A DNA stretch of 64,000 bases from Spirosoma aureum (GCF_011604685.1 NZ_CP050063.1:5912501-5976500); one strand, 5' to 3'. Shown: positions 8,801 through 17,268, numbered from the stretch's first letter. The notes: generated from the letters alone by a model not told the origin. Numbers and translations are program-made.

Positions 8801-9438
8801 AATGAAGTCGGCGTATTGCACGCCAGAGCAGGTGATGTATTACAGAATTTTTCTATGACGGGTGCGTAGACACTTATGGTTGCCGCAAGTCCTCCAAAAT
8901 CAATGCGAACTCTATCGAAACTACCTGTTGAAATTAAACCAACTCTTGTTTTGCCATTTAGAAGCCCAACTTCCGCCAGGTTCGTAAATGTCTTAGTTGT
9001 TACAGGTGTATTAGGAGTAGGGCTGGTACTTAAATAAGTACTGATTGTTGTAGTTGCTCCAATTTTAACGGTGCTGCTAATAATAAAGCCAGCAAAGCTA
9101 CCTGCGGGATATACATTCGCTCCCGTAGCATTATGGTCTCTTACCTCTAGCCAGGCAGAAGTACCCAGCGCAGCTAAAAAGGTAGCTGCCGTTGAAAAAG
9201 AAGGATCATTATCGATCAGGTTTCCTTTATTGGCAAACTCATCAACAATAGCAAGCTGGCTCGAAGTTGCTGTAAGATTGGCAAACGTAGGGTTCGTTAG
9301 CGACGCGACCGTATTACATGGTGCGCTACTTAGCTGTGCCAGTGTCTTGGTCGATACTAACAGCGATAAACAGAGGAAGACCCATGTTAAGAGATTCAGA
9401 TTAGATCTCCCACACATGTAGGTAGATAATTTTTTCAT
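5854..9438 (-). CDS. Large secreted repeat protein with Ig/cadherin-like modules (1194 aa)
   Basis: A signal peptide (hydrophobic core at about residues 16-34, ending T-L-A-Q) is followed by four related blocks of roughly 170-190 residues. Each begins near a Cys-Asn-Thr/Ser-Leu-Thr-x-P pattern and contains T-Y-P-A-G/S-x-x-G-F and a D-E-V/I-K/R-L-T/S strand. Next come three tandem Ig- or cadherin-like domains with the paired-Cys pattern Y-x-V-C-x-x-x-x-x-x-C-A-T-x-T-x-T-I-T-V (about 745-1010). The C-terminal domain resembles secreted DUF11-like beta modules. No T9SS sorting domain is evident at the C-terminus (ends N-I-Y-A-R-N-I-N-A-L). It is probably an extracellular adhesin or matrix protein. 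The exact function is unknown, and no enzyme motif is seen. Confidence 0.7.
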   Translation of the reverse strand: MKKLSTYMCGRSNLNLLTWVFLCLSLLVSTKTLAQLSSAPCNTVASLTNPTFANLTATSSQLAIVDEFANKGNLIDNDPSFSTAATFLAALGTSAWLEVRDHNATGANVYPAGSFAGFIISSTVKIGATTTISTYLSTSPTPNTPVTTKTFTNLAEVGLLNGKTRVGLISTGSFDRVRIDFGGLAATISVYAPVIEKFCNTSPALACNTPTSLTAPGHSVYLNPDHTGITTDVACLACTITDPDNIIDGDATNSSSIVLTAGVATTASVGVKNAFVTYPASTSSTFVGFDISSTALVDLGVLDRLTISTYKTGTTAAIQSFTGANLISTNSSLLSGTGRRTIGFLATQDFDEVRLTVTKAAGVSLATLNIFGVVVQKFCDGPSLDCADNVIPKNTLTPLTSPTHPVYVDGANTGIIGLACVGCSINNSENVVDVSTTNSATIVLTAGVSTSATFAVANALQTYPVNSFAGFDIETNSLLSANVLSTAIITLFNNGTAVQTSTTNGLIVGAGSSPLLNGRSRQYIGVVAKVPYDEVKITFANLVAADLGSIVIYNAVFEKTCANILACNTIYSLSNPLFPVVIDNANTGVTGVVSAATTVENPWNVVSASTSDFAKINTTASVGTVASIAVLDAVNTYPAGTTAGFIVKKVSGILALDLFAQLTVSTYKSGTLVESRSAGSLLDVSITLFGATSDYFNVGFVTTQPFDEIKLSVSPLVGVAALSALGGSLDVYGAFADTRTSSGGGLVCALNTNPDFAVTNKNVPATGSVKTNDVVPAGTTYGPAPSPASQPGGSTPSLTVNSDGTYTFTSTTPGVYVYNVPVCGAGLSGTSCATQTLTITVLDPTVTTNPPVANPDFASTTGAPTNPTAVTVNIKANDGAGNPGGTLGLPTIPTQPANGTATIDGTGKLVYTPTAGFYGTDVVTYQVCETPGNLCATATVTITVNVPGSPATVSINDDYISTPTGTTATGNVLTNDLGNTLTVSSPGTTVTSSGTLIVTSSGSYTFTPAPGVSGPVTYTYTACDNASTCGSATLHILVGPGLPDLTPIINLPSNNFTTSGADQVKNFTVGIYELVGQQTSSGNVVFTITAPFGYTLAFNSSITSIDVSGGGTVAVNNTNWAVTSDNGLQLTLTIKPGQFIAASPGNSIIGFTITRTVANSNGTANITANVTDDASKTYDSNPVNNIYARNINAL

Positions 9439-10229
9439 AAAAGCTGAATTAAAGGGTAAGTAGATTAAATGAACTAAAAAGGGAACTTTGTAAGGGGGGA
9501 TTTTGAATGAGACCTATATTGAATAGGTCACGAGGGGCTGACGAAAAACAAGTTTTCATGACGTCAAATAAGATTAAACTGTGTGTATAGATTCTCGGCC
9601 ATAATACAACAAATTATATGCCATACTAAACAATGGTAAAAATAGTACTCTTTTGTCTATATACATAGATCCCAAAAAAGCATTTACTATTTTTTATACA
9701 TTATTAGCGCTTAAAAGTATTATCTTATTTCAGTCTGCCAACCAAAAATATATTATTCGGTATGCAAATCTGTTAAGTGACCAAACTAATATTCATTAAC
9801 TAACTCAAAATCAACATATTATTGCCAATTAATGTCAAATTATCATTAAGCAAATTCTTCACTGCCATAAGTCATATATAATTTACACTGCTCTAGGTTG
9901 ATCACCTCTTTATATAAGGGTAACCCATTACATTCCACTTATTATCGTTATCAATTAATTTTTAACATTACTCAGCAAAAGTTATACCATTTTCAACCAC
10001 ATACTAATATCAAAAAACAACATATAAATAAAATAATACAAATAGTTTTCTACCCTCTTACTAACTTGGCTACATACGTAAAGTTGATCCGTTTGGATTG
10101 AATATGGTAATTTTTTTTTATAAATTTATTAAAAACAACGTTTTAGTATATATTTATCACATAAATACCTCTTTTATTTATTATCTCTCTAAATAACCGT
10201 AACCTACATACGTCATATATCGTTATTGT
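9439..10229. other. A+T-rich intergenic stretch with no convincing gene
   Basis: About 790 bp with no gene I can support. It is visibly richer in A+T than the flanks, with many short runs (for example tttttttttataaattt near 10110). It contains the divergent upstream region of the 1194-aa protein. A 67-codon frame at 9898-10101 has low-complexity A+T-driven composition and no family features, so I do not call it. It could hold promoters, a small RNA or a relic of foreign DNA. Confidence 0.5.
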
Positions 10230-10291
10230 TACTTCAGAAATGCAGAAGGGGGATCGATATGAATCGATCCCCCTTCTGCATTTCTGAAGTA
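10230..10291 (-). terminator. 29-bp perfect inverted repeat downstream of M3 peptidase
   Basis: Arms 10230-10258 and 10263-10291 are exact reverse complements over 29 bp with a 4-nt loop (atga). It starts 11 bp past the stop of the Dcp-like gene. A hairpin this long and perfect exceeds what intrinsic termination needs. The minus-strand continuation (aacaataacg) has no strong U tract. Confidence 0.7.
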
Positions 10292-10301
10292 TTAAACTAG
10301 C

Positions 10302-12434
10302 CTACAAAATCAGGCCACTGCGCCGTAACATGGCTTTGGGGGAAGGCTCGCGACCTCGAAATTTTTTGTACAGTTCCATAGGTTTCTCACTCCCTCCTTT
10401 TTCCAGTACGTTTTTTCGGAAACCATCGGCTGCGGCCTTATTTTCCAGACCGCCGTTCTCTTTAAAGAACTCGAACGCATCGGCATCCAGCACTTCACTC
10501 CATTTATAACTATAATAACCTGCCGAATAACCACCCGAAAATATGTGCGAGAAAGCTGGGCTAAAAGCGACTCCCTCTACACGTGGAAACAGGTTCGCGA
10601 CAGAATCAACTTTATTCTCAACCTGGGTAATGGTTTCTCCAGTCGGTTTCTGACCATGATAATACATATCGACCAGACCGAGCCGCAACTGGCGCAGGTT
10701 TGCCAGCCCAGCCAGGAAATTCTGGCTCGCCCGAATCTTTTCGATAAGCTCGTTTGGAATCACTTCGCCGGTCTGGTAATGTTTCGCAAAAAGTTTGAGC
10801 GCTTCCGGATCATAGCACCAGTTCTCCATCACCTGCGAGGGTAGTTCCACAAAATCGCGGGGAACGTTTGTTCCACTCAGACTTTCGTATTTCCCATTCG
10901 CCAGCATACCGTGTAGCCCATGGCCAAATTCGTGGAAGAGCGTAGTGACCTCATAGAAGGTCAATAAGGAAGGCTTTGTATCAGTGGGGCGCGTAAAGTT
11001 GCACACGTTAATGATGTGCGGACGAATGTTTTCACCGTTCTCTATTTTCTGTCCCTGGATATCATTCATCCATGCACCACTGCGTTTACCCGCCCTAGGG
11101 AAGTAATCGCCATAGAATACGGCAACGAACTTCCCTTCTTTATCATACACGTCGAAGGTTTTCACTTCAGGGTTATAGACCGGAATATCCGTCCGCTCCT
11201 TAAAGGTGATCCCGTATAGTTTATTGGCTACTGTGAATACACCGTTCAGTACATTCTCAAGCTTGAAGTACGGCTTCAGCATCTCGTCGTCGAGATCATA
11301 CTTCTCTTTCTTAAGCTTCTCGGCATAATAACTATTGTCCCAACTCTGCAACTTGTCGTCCGTAAAACCATGGGCTTTAGCATAGGTTGTCAGTTCAGCC
11401 AGCTGTCGCTCAGCAGCCGGACGGGCATAGGTAACAAGCTCATTCAGAAAGCTCTGCACTTTATTTTTTGATCCTGCCATGCTTTCTTCCAGTACAAAAT
11501 CAGCGTGCGTTTTATAGCCAAGCAGATTGGCACGTTCGTACCGAAGATTCACGATTTTGTTGATGATCGACGTATTATCGTTTTTATCGCCGTGGAAGCC
11601 GCGTCCGTTATAGGCCAGAAACATTTTTTTGCGCAGCTCGCGGTTCTCAGCATATTGCATGAACGGACCATAACTTGGCGCCTGTAAGGTAAATACCCAA
11701 CCTTCTTTCCCTTTCTGCTTCGCTATGGCTTTAGCCGCTTCACGCGTAAAGTCGGGTAAACCAGCAAGGTCTTTTTCATCCGTCACAACCATCGAGTATT
11801 CGTTGGTTTCGTTCAGCACATTCTCGCCAAATTGAATTGAAAGCTGGGAAAGTTCTTTGTCGATAGTGCGTAAACGCTCTTTCCCCTTTGCATCCAGATT
11901 TGCACCATTGCGGGAGAATCGCTTATAGGCTTTTTCGAGCAGCATTGCACTTTCTGGATCTAGTTTCAGGCTGGCTCGCTGATCATAAACGGATTTAATC
12001 CGGGCAAAGAGTTTCTCGTTCAGCGTGATGTCGTTGCCATACTCACTCAGCAGGGGTGATGCTTCCTTGACGATCTTTTGGAGTTCGGGCGTGGTTTCAG
12101 CACTATTCAGATTAAACAATACAGATGATACCTTTCCCAGCAGATCGCCTGAGCGTTCGAGGGCAACGATGGTATTCTCAAATGTTGGCTGGGCAGGATT
12201 ATTGACGATATCGTCAACATCTTTACGCCCTTGGGTGAGTCCTTCTTTAAGGGCAGGCAAATAATCTTCGTTTCTTATCTTGTCGAACGGGGCCGCCTGG
12301 TGAGGTGTCGAATAGGGCGTTAAGAATGGATTCTGGGTCATTTTAGGTTGTTGGGGTGATGGCTGGGCGAATGTCGTCGTAGCGACAACGGCTAGCAATG
12401 CACTCGTTTTTATGAGCTGTTGATGTCTTAACAT
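10302..12434 (-). CDS. M3 family metallopeptidase (Dcp / oligopeptidase A type)
   Basis: I chose the ATG at 12432-12434, which gives MLRHQQLIKTSALLAVVATTTFAQ, a clean signal peptide. The longer frame adds 23 residues without such a signal. The protein is 710 aa, normal for the family. The zinc site H-E-F-G-H-G-L-H lies at about residues 501-508, and the downstream N-V-P-R-D-F-V-E-L-P-S-Q segment supplies the third ligand Glu and the usual family context. M3 enzymes trim short oligopeptides; a signal peptide suggests a periplasmic peptidyl-dipeptidase. It is monocistronic, with a strong hairpin at its 3' end. Confidence 0.92.
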   Translation of the reverse strand: MLRHQQLIKTSALLAVVATTTFAQPSPQQPKMTQNPFLTPYSTPHQAAPFDKIRNEDYLPALKEGLTQGRKDVDDIVNNPAQPTFENTIVALERSGDLLGKVSSVLFNLNSAETTPELQKIVKEASPLLSEYGNDITLNEKLFARIKSVYDQRASLKLDPESAMLLEKAYKRFSRNGANLDAKGKERLRTIDKELSQLSIQFGENVLNETNEYSMVVTDEKDLAGLPDFTREAAKAIAKQKGKEGWVFTLQAPSYGPFMQYAENRELRKKMFLAYNGRGFHGDKNDNTSIINKIVNLRYERANLLGYKTHADFVLEESMAGSKNKVQSFLNELVTYARPAAERQLAELTTYAKAHGFTDDKLQSWDNSYYAEKLKKEKYDLDDEMLKPYFKLENVLNGVFTVANKLYGITFKERTDIPVYNPEVKTFDVYDKEGKFVAVFYGDYFPRAGKRSGAWMNDIQGQKIENGENIRPHIINVCNFTRPTDTKPSLLTFYEVTTLFHEFGHGLHGMLANGKYESLSGTNVPRDFVELPSQVMENWCYDPEALKLFAKHYQTGEVIPNELIEKIRASQNFLAGLANLRQLRLGLVDMYYHGQKPTGETITQVENKVDSVANLFPRVEGVAFSPAFSHIFSGGYSAGYYSYKWSEVLDADAFEFFKENGGLENKAAADGFRKNVLEKGGSEKPMELYKKFRGREPSPKAMLRRSGLIL

Positions 12435-12574
12435 ACAGTTTTGGGGTATGAGTTTCCTGGAAAAATACGAAATAAAGACAGTTCCCAAAATCCAGCGTTG
12501 CATATACGGTCATATCAGTGGGCTGAACGGTACATCTTCTCAATACCTGTGCCAATTGCACTGAAAACTCGCAG

Positions 12575-12604
12575 AAAAAAACAGCCGATCAAACTGACCG
12601 ACTG
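12575..12604 (-). terminator. Intrinsic terminator of the 160-aa secreted protein gene
   Basis: On the minus-strand RNA the segment 12604-12582 folds as a hairpin (cagtcggtca / tgatcggctg) with two G-U pairs. It is followed by a run of seven U (12581-12575). It lies 26 bp after the stop at 12630, a canonical position. Confidence 0.75.
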
Positions 12605-12629
12605 TTGTTCACACTTCTCCTCTCAAAAA

Positions 12630-13112
12630 TCAGTAACCTCTTGGGTAATAATCCCGATCATTCCCGTAACCACGCCCCCGGCTGGCCGAACGCTCATAGG
12701 GCCGCATCCGATCAATGACCCTATTCCGCTGATCAGGATTCAGTACGGCCATCATATCGAAGAACTGCCGTTGCCGAGCCTGCCTGAAAAAATCCCGCTG
12801 ACGTGGATCACGTGCGTCGATACCATTGGTTTGCTGTTCGAATCGATTGCGAATCCGGCGAATCTCGCGCTCCTGCCTGCGCGACAGATTCAGTTCACGG
12901 TCCCACCACTCCAGATGGCGATCGAAACGGTAGTCATCATAGTCGTAATTATAATTGGGCTGCCCGTAACCCGGCTGGTTGTAGCCCGGTTGCTGCGGAT
13001 AGTTGCCGTTCGGCTGGGGAGAAGGGTATGAAGGGTAACCATACCGTTGTGCCAGTGCGCTGGTCGAGAGCAGAACGACCAGCGTAGCGGCCGTCATCAG
13101 TACTTTTTTCAT
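12630..13112 (-). CDS. Small secreted Tyr/Gln/Pro-rich protein with helical Arg-rich domain
   Basis: This 160-aa protein has a signal peptide (MKKVLMTAATLVVLLSTSALAQ). A low-complexity Tyr/Pro/Gln/Asn/Gly segment follows at about 23-60, then a charged helical region at about 62-140 with R-R-Q-E-R-E-I-R-R-I-R-N-R-F and a L-N-P-D-Q-R-N-R-V turn, and an Arg/Tyr/Gly tail. The helical pattern and the N-P-D-Q-R motif recall the Spy/CpxP-like periplasmic helical family, but I cannot establish homology. It is probably a periplasmic or outer-surface stress or structural protein. It has its own terminator and stands alone. Confidence 0.6.
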   Translation of the reverse strand: MKKVLMTAATLVVLLSTSALAQRYGYPSYPSPQPNGNYPQQPGYNQPGYGQPNYNYDYDDYRFDRHLEWWDRELNLSRRQEREIRRIRNRFEQQTNGIDARDPRQRDFFRQARQRQFFDMMAVLNPDQRNRVIDRMRPYERSASRGRGYGNDRDYYPRGY

Positions 13113-13266
13113 GGTGGTTGTTGTTTTCAGGTTGTATTTGTCCCTTTGAACAACAGGCCATGAAATGGTTTAATTTATTCTCCAAAAAAGTATATTCACG
13201 GAGTAAAAAATTATGATAACTTATTAACAGTAAACCAGTTACCATAACTACTCAGTCGACTAAATT

Positions 13267-14538
13267 CTAGTATTTGTAGTCGGCCAGTTCGTTTTTGGCC
13301 TCCTGATTCAATACTCGATTATACTTTATCCGATCAAATTCGCCTTCGTTATTAGCGATGAAAATAGTAGCCACAGTATTACCTATAATGTTTGTTATGG
13401 AGCGTGCTTCAGACATGAATCGATCAACACCAAGCAGCAATGCCAGCCCTTCTACCGGAATTACTTTAATGGCAGTCAAGGTACTGGCCAGCACAATGAA
13501 GCCACTCCCCGTTACACCCGCAGCCCCTTTGGAAGTAACCATCAGAATCCCTATTATCGTCAGCTCCTGACCCAGTGTGAGATCGACCCCAAAAACCTGG
13601 GCCAGAAAAACGGTTGCCATTACAAGATAGATCGTAGTCCCATCCAGATTAAACGAATAACCCGCTGGAACCACTAATCCGACTACAGAACGCGAACAGC
13701 CAAGCGTTTCGAGCTTTTCCATAATCTGGGGCAAAGCTGACTCCGACGACGATGTTCCCAGTACAATTAACAGTTCCTCTTTTATAAACTTAAGCACAGC
13801 CCACAGGCTTATTTTGTAGTATCGTAGAATCAGGTTCAGAACCACAAAAACAAACAAAAACATGGTTGCGTAAACCGTGCCCATCAGCTTTGCCAGCGGT
13901 AGTAATGTGCTTAAGCCGTATTTCCCGATCGTGAAGGCCATTCCTCCGAAAGCACCCAGCGGGGCCAGAATCATGACGACACTCAGAATATTGAAAAACA
14001 CTTTCGATAACCGTTCAAAGGTCAGGATGAGTGGCTTGCCCAGTTCGCCCATGCGAGTAAGGCCAACGCCAAACAGAATAGAAAAGACCAGCACCTGCAA
14101 AATATCTCCTTCCGCAAAAGCCTTAATGGCATTGCTTGGTACAATGTGGAGAAAGAACTCTGTCCAGTCCATTCCGGCCCCCTGTTCCGTATATTTACTG
14201 ATGTCTCCGCCTTTAACAGCAGCGGTCTGAACGCCATCGCCAGGGCGAATAAGATTTGCCAGTAAAAGACCGATAGCCAGCGCGCCCGTTGTAACAATCT
14301 CGAAATAGAGTAGCGCTTTCCCGCCTACCCGTCCTACTTTTTTCAGATCGCCCATATTACTGATACCCAGCACAATGGTCAGGAATATAATTGGCGCAAT
14401 AACCATCTTGATCAGGTTGATAAAGAGGTCGCCAATGGGCTTGAGCTTAGCAGCAGTTTCGGGAAAGAGATACCCCGTCAGAATACCCAGGGTAATAGCA
14501 ATCAGGACGCGAACAGTGAGGTTGTTGAGGAGACGCAC
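13267..14538 (-). CDS. Dicarboxylate/amino acid:cation symporter (SDF family, GltP/DctA-like)
   Basis: This is a multi-pass SDF-family symporter of about 423 aa. It has the serine-rich hairpin T-S-S-S-E-S-A-L-P-Q, the substrate motif N-L-D-G-T-T-I-Y-L in TM7, and the conserved V-D-R-F-M-S-E-A-R-S in TM8. I start it at GTG 14536-14538 (M-R-L-L-N-N-L-T-V-R-V-L). The longer frame from 14586 would put a 12-bp inverted repeat inside the coding sequence and add a non-hydrophobic tail. It imports C4-dicarboxylates, glutamate or aspartate with Na+ or H+; specificity is not readable from motifs. It sits downstream of a thioesterase gene, separated by the repeat. Confidence 0.9.
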   Translation of the reverse strand: MRLLNNLTVRVLIAITLGILTGYLFPETAAKLKPIGDLFINLIKMVIAPIIFLTIVLGISNMGDLKKVGRVGGKALLYFEIVTTGALAIGLLLANLIRPGDGVQTAAVKGGDISKYTEQGAGMDWTEFFLHIVPSNAIKAFAEGDILQVLVFSILFGVGLTRMGELGKPLILTFERLSKVFFNILSVVMILAPLGAFGGMAFTIGKYGLSTLLPLAKLMGTVYATMFLFVFVVLNLILRYYKISLWAVLKFIKEELLIVLGTSSSESALPQIMEKLETLGCSRSVVGLVVPAGYSFNLDGTTIYLVMATVFLAQVFGVDLTLGQELTIIGILMVTSKGAAGVTGSGFIVLASTLTAIKVIPVEGLALLLGVDRFMSEARSITNIIGNTVATIFIANNEGEFDRIKYNRVLNQEAKNELADYKY

Positions 14539-14552
14539 AGAGAGATGGGGGT

Positions 14553-14598
14553 AGTTTGTAGTTTTGATTCGGGAAGAACAAACCACAAACTACAAACT
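14553..14598. terminator. 12-bp inverted repeat between thioesterase and symporter genes
   Basis: agtttgtagttt (14553-14564) and aaactacaaact (14587-14598) are exact reverse complements with a 22-nt loop. Ts follow on the plus strand (14598-14605). It lies 6 bp past the thioesterase stop. On the minus strand no U tract follows, so it may be a weak terminator or a leader element upstream of the symporter. Confidence 0.45.
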
Positions 14599-14603
14599 TT
14601 TTT

Positions 14604-15170
14604 TTAAACGGCCTTCATTGGAAAAAGCTGCTGCTTGATTTCCTTAATACGGTCGTTGAAATCGACGTTCGGATAATCAACATTCGGCAGTAAGGTTGCC
14701 TGCAGGTAGTCCATCACAACTGAATCATGCGGAATTCGTTTCCCCGTTAATACGCTGATGTATTTTGAGGTCATCCAGAGCACATTTTTGAGGTGCGTCT
14801 TGGCATCGTCGGTCATTACGAACTCCGTTACCAGGGTATCCTCGTTGTAATAAATCAGTCGGGAGGTAATCCGAATCCACTCACTTACCATGGCGGGGCG
14901 GATGTAAGCGATCTGATGTTGATAGACAACCCAACTCGTTTTCAACTCCCGAAACATCTGACCTGGATTGAAGTCATAAAGTGTGGCGACCTGATCTTCG
15001 CGAGCGTTGAAATAATAGTCGAAATATTTCGAGTTATTGAGGTGTTGAAGTGGGTCACAGTCCTGAAAACGGATAATTACCCGTGTTTCGGTTTCTGTGG
15101 GGTATGTGCGGTTCGGGTCGCGATGAAACATGGCAGAACGAAGGTTTTTCGAGCTACGCTGGCTCGTCAA
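14604..15170 (-). CDS. Acyl-CoA thioesterase family protein (hotdog fold, 4HBT-like)
   Basis: This is a 188-aa product (or 175 aa from the internal ATG at 15131). The hotdog thioesterase signature R-F-Q-D-C-D-P-L-Q-H-L-N-N-S-K-Y-F-D-Y at about 34-52 contains the catalytic Asp region and the H-L-N-N-x-x-Y motif of the 4-hydroxybenzoyl-CoA thioesterase / YbgC group. It probably hydrolyses acyl-CoA thioesters in the cytoplasm; the substrate is unknown. The second ATG gives a start closer to the hotdog domain, so the first 13 residues may not be translated. Confidence 0.82.
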   Translation of the reverse strand: MTSQRSSKNLRSAMFHRDPNRTYPTETETRVIIRFQDCDPLQHLNNSKYFDYYFNAREDQVATLYDFNPGQMFRELKTSWVVYQHQIAYIRPAMVSEWIRITSRLIYYNEDTLVTEFVMTDDAKTHLKNVLWMTSKYISVLTGKRIPHDSVVMDYLQATLLPNVDYPNVDFNDRIKEIKQQLFPMKAV

Positions 15171-15325
15171 TTTTTTCCAGCGCTATCGATCGGTTGACAA
15201 TTTGCGCTAAATACAGAAAATCTGCGAAATCCGAAAAATCAGTCCAATTCAGGTTCTGACAATTTTCTTCGATATTTACGTTAGTACAACAAATCCGGCT
15301 TTTTTATTCTCCTAATTGAGCATTT

Positions 15326-15775
15326 ATGAAAACCATGCGTAACCTGTTGCCAATCTTTTTTCTGCTTCTTATTCAAACCGCTTTCGCCCCTAAAGACAAC
15401 GCCGATGCGGTGGTCGGCACCTGGCTTAATGGCACAAAAAAAGGGCACATTCAGATTTATAAGCAGGGCGGTACTTATTTCGGTAAACTTATCTGGATTA
15501 GCGAACCGAACGATCCGGCTACGGGTAAACCCAAAACGGATATCCGCAATACCGATGCTTCAAAACGGAACCGCCCCCTGCAGAATCTGCTATTGATGTA
15601 TAATTTCAAATTTGATGGCGGCAACGTCTGGAGCGACGGCAAGATCTATAATCCTGAAGATGGCAAAGAATACAATTGCAAGATGACCCTCAAAGATCCC
15701 AATACCCTCGACGTGCGTGGTTATGTAGGCATCTCGCTTTTGGGCAAAACTCAGACCTGGACACGAATTAAATAA
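15326..15775 (+). CDS. DUF2147 domain-containing secreted protein
   Basis: This 149-aa protein has a signal peptide (hydrophobic residues about 6-21) and a single DUF2147 domain. It shows the recurring pattern V-V-G-T-W-L near the N-terminus, H-I-Q-I-Y-K-x-G-G-x-Y-x-G-K-L, then G-K-I-Y-N-P-E-D-G-K-E-Y and a C-terminal L-D-V-R-G-Y-V-G-I-S-L-L-G-K-T-Q-T-W-T-R. These small lipocalin-like or beta-barrel proteins are common in the phylum and their role is unknown. It stands just upstream of a flavoprotein gene (63 bp) and may be cotranscribed with it. Confidence 0.85.
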   Translation: MKTMRNLLPIFFLLLIQTAFAPKDNADAVVGTWLNGTKKGHIQIYKQGGTYFGKLIWISEPNDPATGKPKTDIRNTDASKRNRPLQNLLLMYNFKFDGGNVWSDGKIYNPEDGKEYNCKMTLKDPNTLDVRGYVGISLLGKTQTWTRIK

Positions 15776-15838
15776 AGGGTTCGGCTGGCAGTAGTCCGCT
15801 TCGATTTGCTTGCCGATTCAGTTGAAAACCGAAAACTC

Positions 15839-16972
15839 ATGCACACGATCATCATTGGTGCCGGACCGGCAGGTCTGGCAATGGCGGGGCAACTAGCCCA
15901 TTTAAATCAGCCATTTACCGTGCTGGAAGCCAGTGAGTACATCGGTTTCTCTTGGCGCAATCATTATGACCGTCTGCACCTGCATACGGTTAAGGAACAC
16001 TCTGCACTTCCTCACCTGCCTTATCCAGCCAATTACCCAACCTACGTTTCGCGTTTGCAGGTTGTTGAATACCTCGAACGTTATGCCGAACGGTTCAAAA
16101 TACGGCCGCTTTTCAACCAAAAAGTTACGAAAATCCATCGTGATCAGGACGGAATGTGGCAGGTAAAAACCGAAACGGATAAATTTACTGCGGAACGTGT
16201 TGTGGTGGCTACTGGCTATAATCAAATACCTAATGTGCCAGAGCTGCCCGGTCAGCGCGATTTTCGGGGTATTATCTGGCATAGCTACGAATATCGGAAT
16301 GGCGCTCCTTTCCGCGATGAACATGTGCTGATTGTCGGTATGGGGAATACGGGTGCCGAACTTGCTCTTGATTTGCTGGAGCATGGAGCCAAACCGTTTA
16401 TTTCGGTACGAAGACCAATCAATATCATTCGGCGTGACGTATTCGGGCGGCCAGCACAACCGATCGCCATTTTCCTGAGCAAATTTCCACGCTGGTTCGC
16501 TGATTTTCTGGCGGGTCTCGCGCAGAAAATAAATGTGGGCGATGTTTCGGCCTATGGCCTTGGCAAGCCAGCGCACCCGCCTTCCTATGACACCCGGCGG
16601 GGTATCATTCCAGTGATAGACATCGGCACTCTCGACCAGATTAAAGCCGGCAACATTACCGTTGTTCCGGGTATCGAGCGGATAAATGCCAAAACCGTAA
16701 CTTTTTCTGATAATCGCGAATTGCCTTTCGACGCTATTATTCTGGCAACCGGTTATCGGCCGGGCGTTACGGCTTTTCTTGACACGACGATAACCGCGCA
16801 AATCCTTAATGATCGTGGCTACCCTAAACAGCTGTGGTTCAATGATAAGGATTTACAGGGTCTCTATTTCCTGGGTTATACAACGCCCCTGACAGGTGTC
16901 ATTTACAACCTGAATATCGACTCGGATCGGATTGTGAAGCACATCGTTGAAAACAATTCGGTCCCGGCATAG
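15839..16972 (+). CDS. Flavin-containing monooxygenase-like NAD(P)-binding oxidoreductase
   Basis: I start at ATG 15839 ([13 protein letters not shown]), which puts the FAD-binding G-x-G-x-x-G motif at residues 7-12 as usual; the longer frame adds 11 atypical residues. The product is 377 aa. A second Rossmann motif G-M-G-N-T-G (about 170-175) would bind NADPH, and the closing A-T-G-Y-R-P is typical of FMO/YUCCA/CzcO-like enzymes. The sequence around [14 protein letters not shown] also fits the family. Likely reactions are N- or S-oxygenation or a related flavin reduction; the substrate is unknown. Confidence 0.85.
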   Translation: MHTIIIGAGPAGLAMAGQLAHLNQPFTVLEASEYIGFSWRNHYDRLHLHTVKEHSALPHLPYPANYPTYVSRLQVVEYLERYAERFKIRPLFNQKVTKIHRDQDGMWQVKTETDKFTAERVVVATGYNQIPNVPELPGQRDFRGIIWHSYEYRNGAPFRDEHVLIVGMGNTGAELALDLLEHGAKPFISVRRPINIIRRDVFGRPAQPIAIFLSKFPRWFADFLAGLAQKINVGDVSAYGLGKPAHPPSYDTRRGIIPVIDIGTLDQIKAGNITVVPGIERINAKTVTFSDNRELPFDAIILATGYRPGVTAFLDTTITAQILNDRGYPKQLWFNDKDLQGLYFLGYTTPLTGVIYNLNIDSDRIVKHIVENNSVPA

Positions 16973-17030
16973 TTCTATTAACGTAGTCAAGATGATTACA
17001 AGATCATTCAACGTTATAAACACTACGATC

Positions 17031-17216
17031 ATGAACGAGACAACCGTAAAAGGAGGCTGGAACGAATTGAAAGGTAAAATCAAACAAGCCTACGGCGACC
17101 TGACCGACGACGACCTAACCTATCAGGAAGGTCAGGAAGACGAAATGTGGGGGAAAATCCAGCAAAAAACAGGGAAAACAAAAGACGAAATCAATAAAGC
17201 GATTGCCGATCTGTAA
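17031..17216 (+). CDS. CsbD family stress-response protein
   Basis: The 61-aa product from ATG 17031 matches Csb[22 protein letters not shown] near the N-terminus, and [14 protein letters not shown] at the end. An upstream in-frame ATG at 16947 overlaps the flavoprotein gene and would add 28 unrelated residues, so it is rejected. CsbD proteins are small, hydrophilic general-stress proteins without known catalysis. An excellent terminator follows. Confidence 0.92.
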   Translation: MNETTVKGGWNELKGKIKQAYGDLTDDDLTYQEGQEDEMWGKIQQKTGKTKDEINKAIADL

Positions 17217-17236
17217 TTAGACCACAATCGATTGAT

Positions 17237-17268
17237 AAAAAGCCGAACTCGAACGAGTTCGGCTTTTT
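17237..17268 (+). terminator. Intrinsic terminator after csbD-like gene
   Basis: A 15-bp stem (17237-17251 / 17254-17268) built on gccgaactcg / cgagttcggc lies 20 bp after the stop. The A-rich 5' arm and T-rich 3' arm with trailing Ts make it a bidirectional intrinsic terminator. The next 340 bp (17269-17606) hold no gene I can support; presumably they contain the promoter of the following receptor gene. Confidence 0.9.

Noticed and set aside
9898..10101. 67-codon open frame in the A+T-rich gap
   Set aside because: Composition follows the local A+T content (many I, Y, K, N, L), there is no motif, no signal peptide and no operon context.
12441..13031. 196-codon plus-strand frame opposite the Tyr/Pro-rich protein gene
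   Set aside because: It crosses two minus-strand genes and a terminator; no start context or family support.
15902..16801. Long open frame on the minus strand opposite the flavoprotein
   Set aside because: It is fully antisense to a well-supported FMO-like gene and has no recognisable features; it is a shadow of codon bias.
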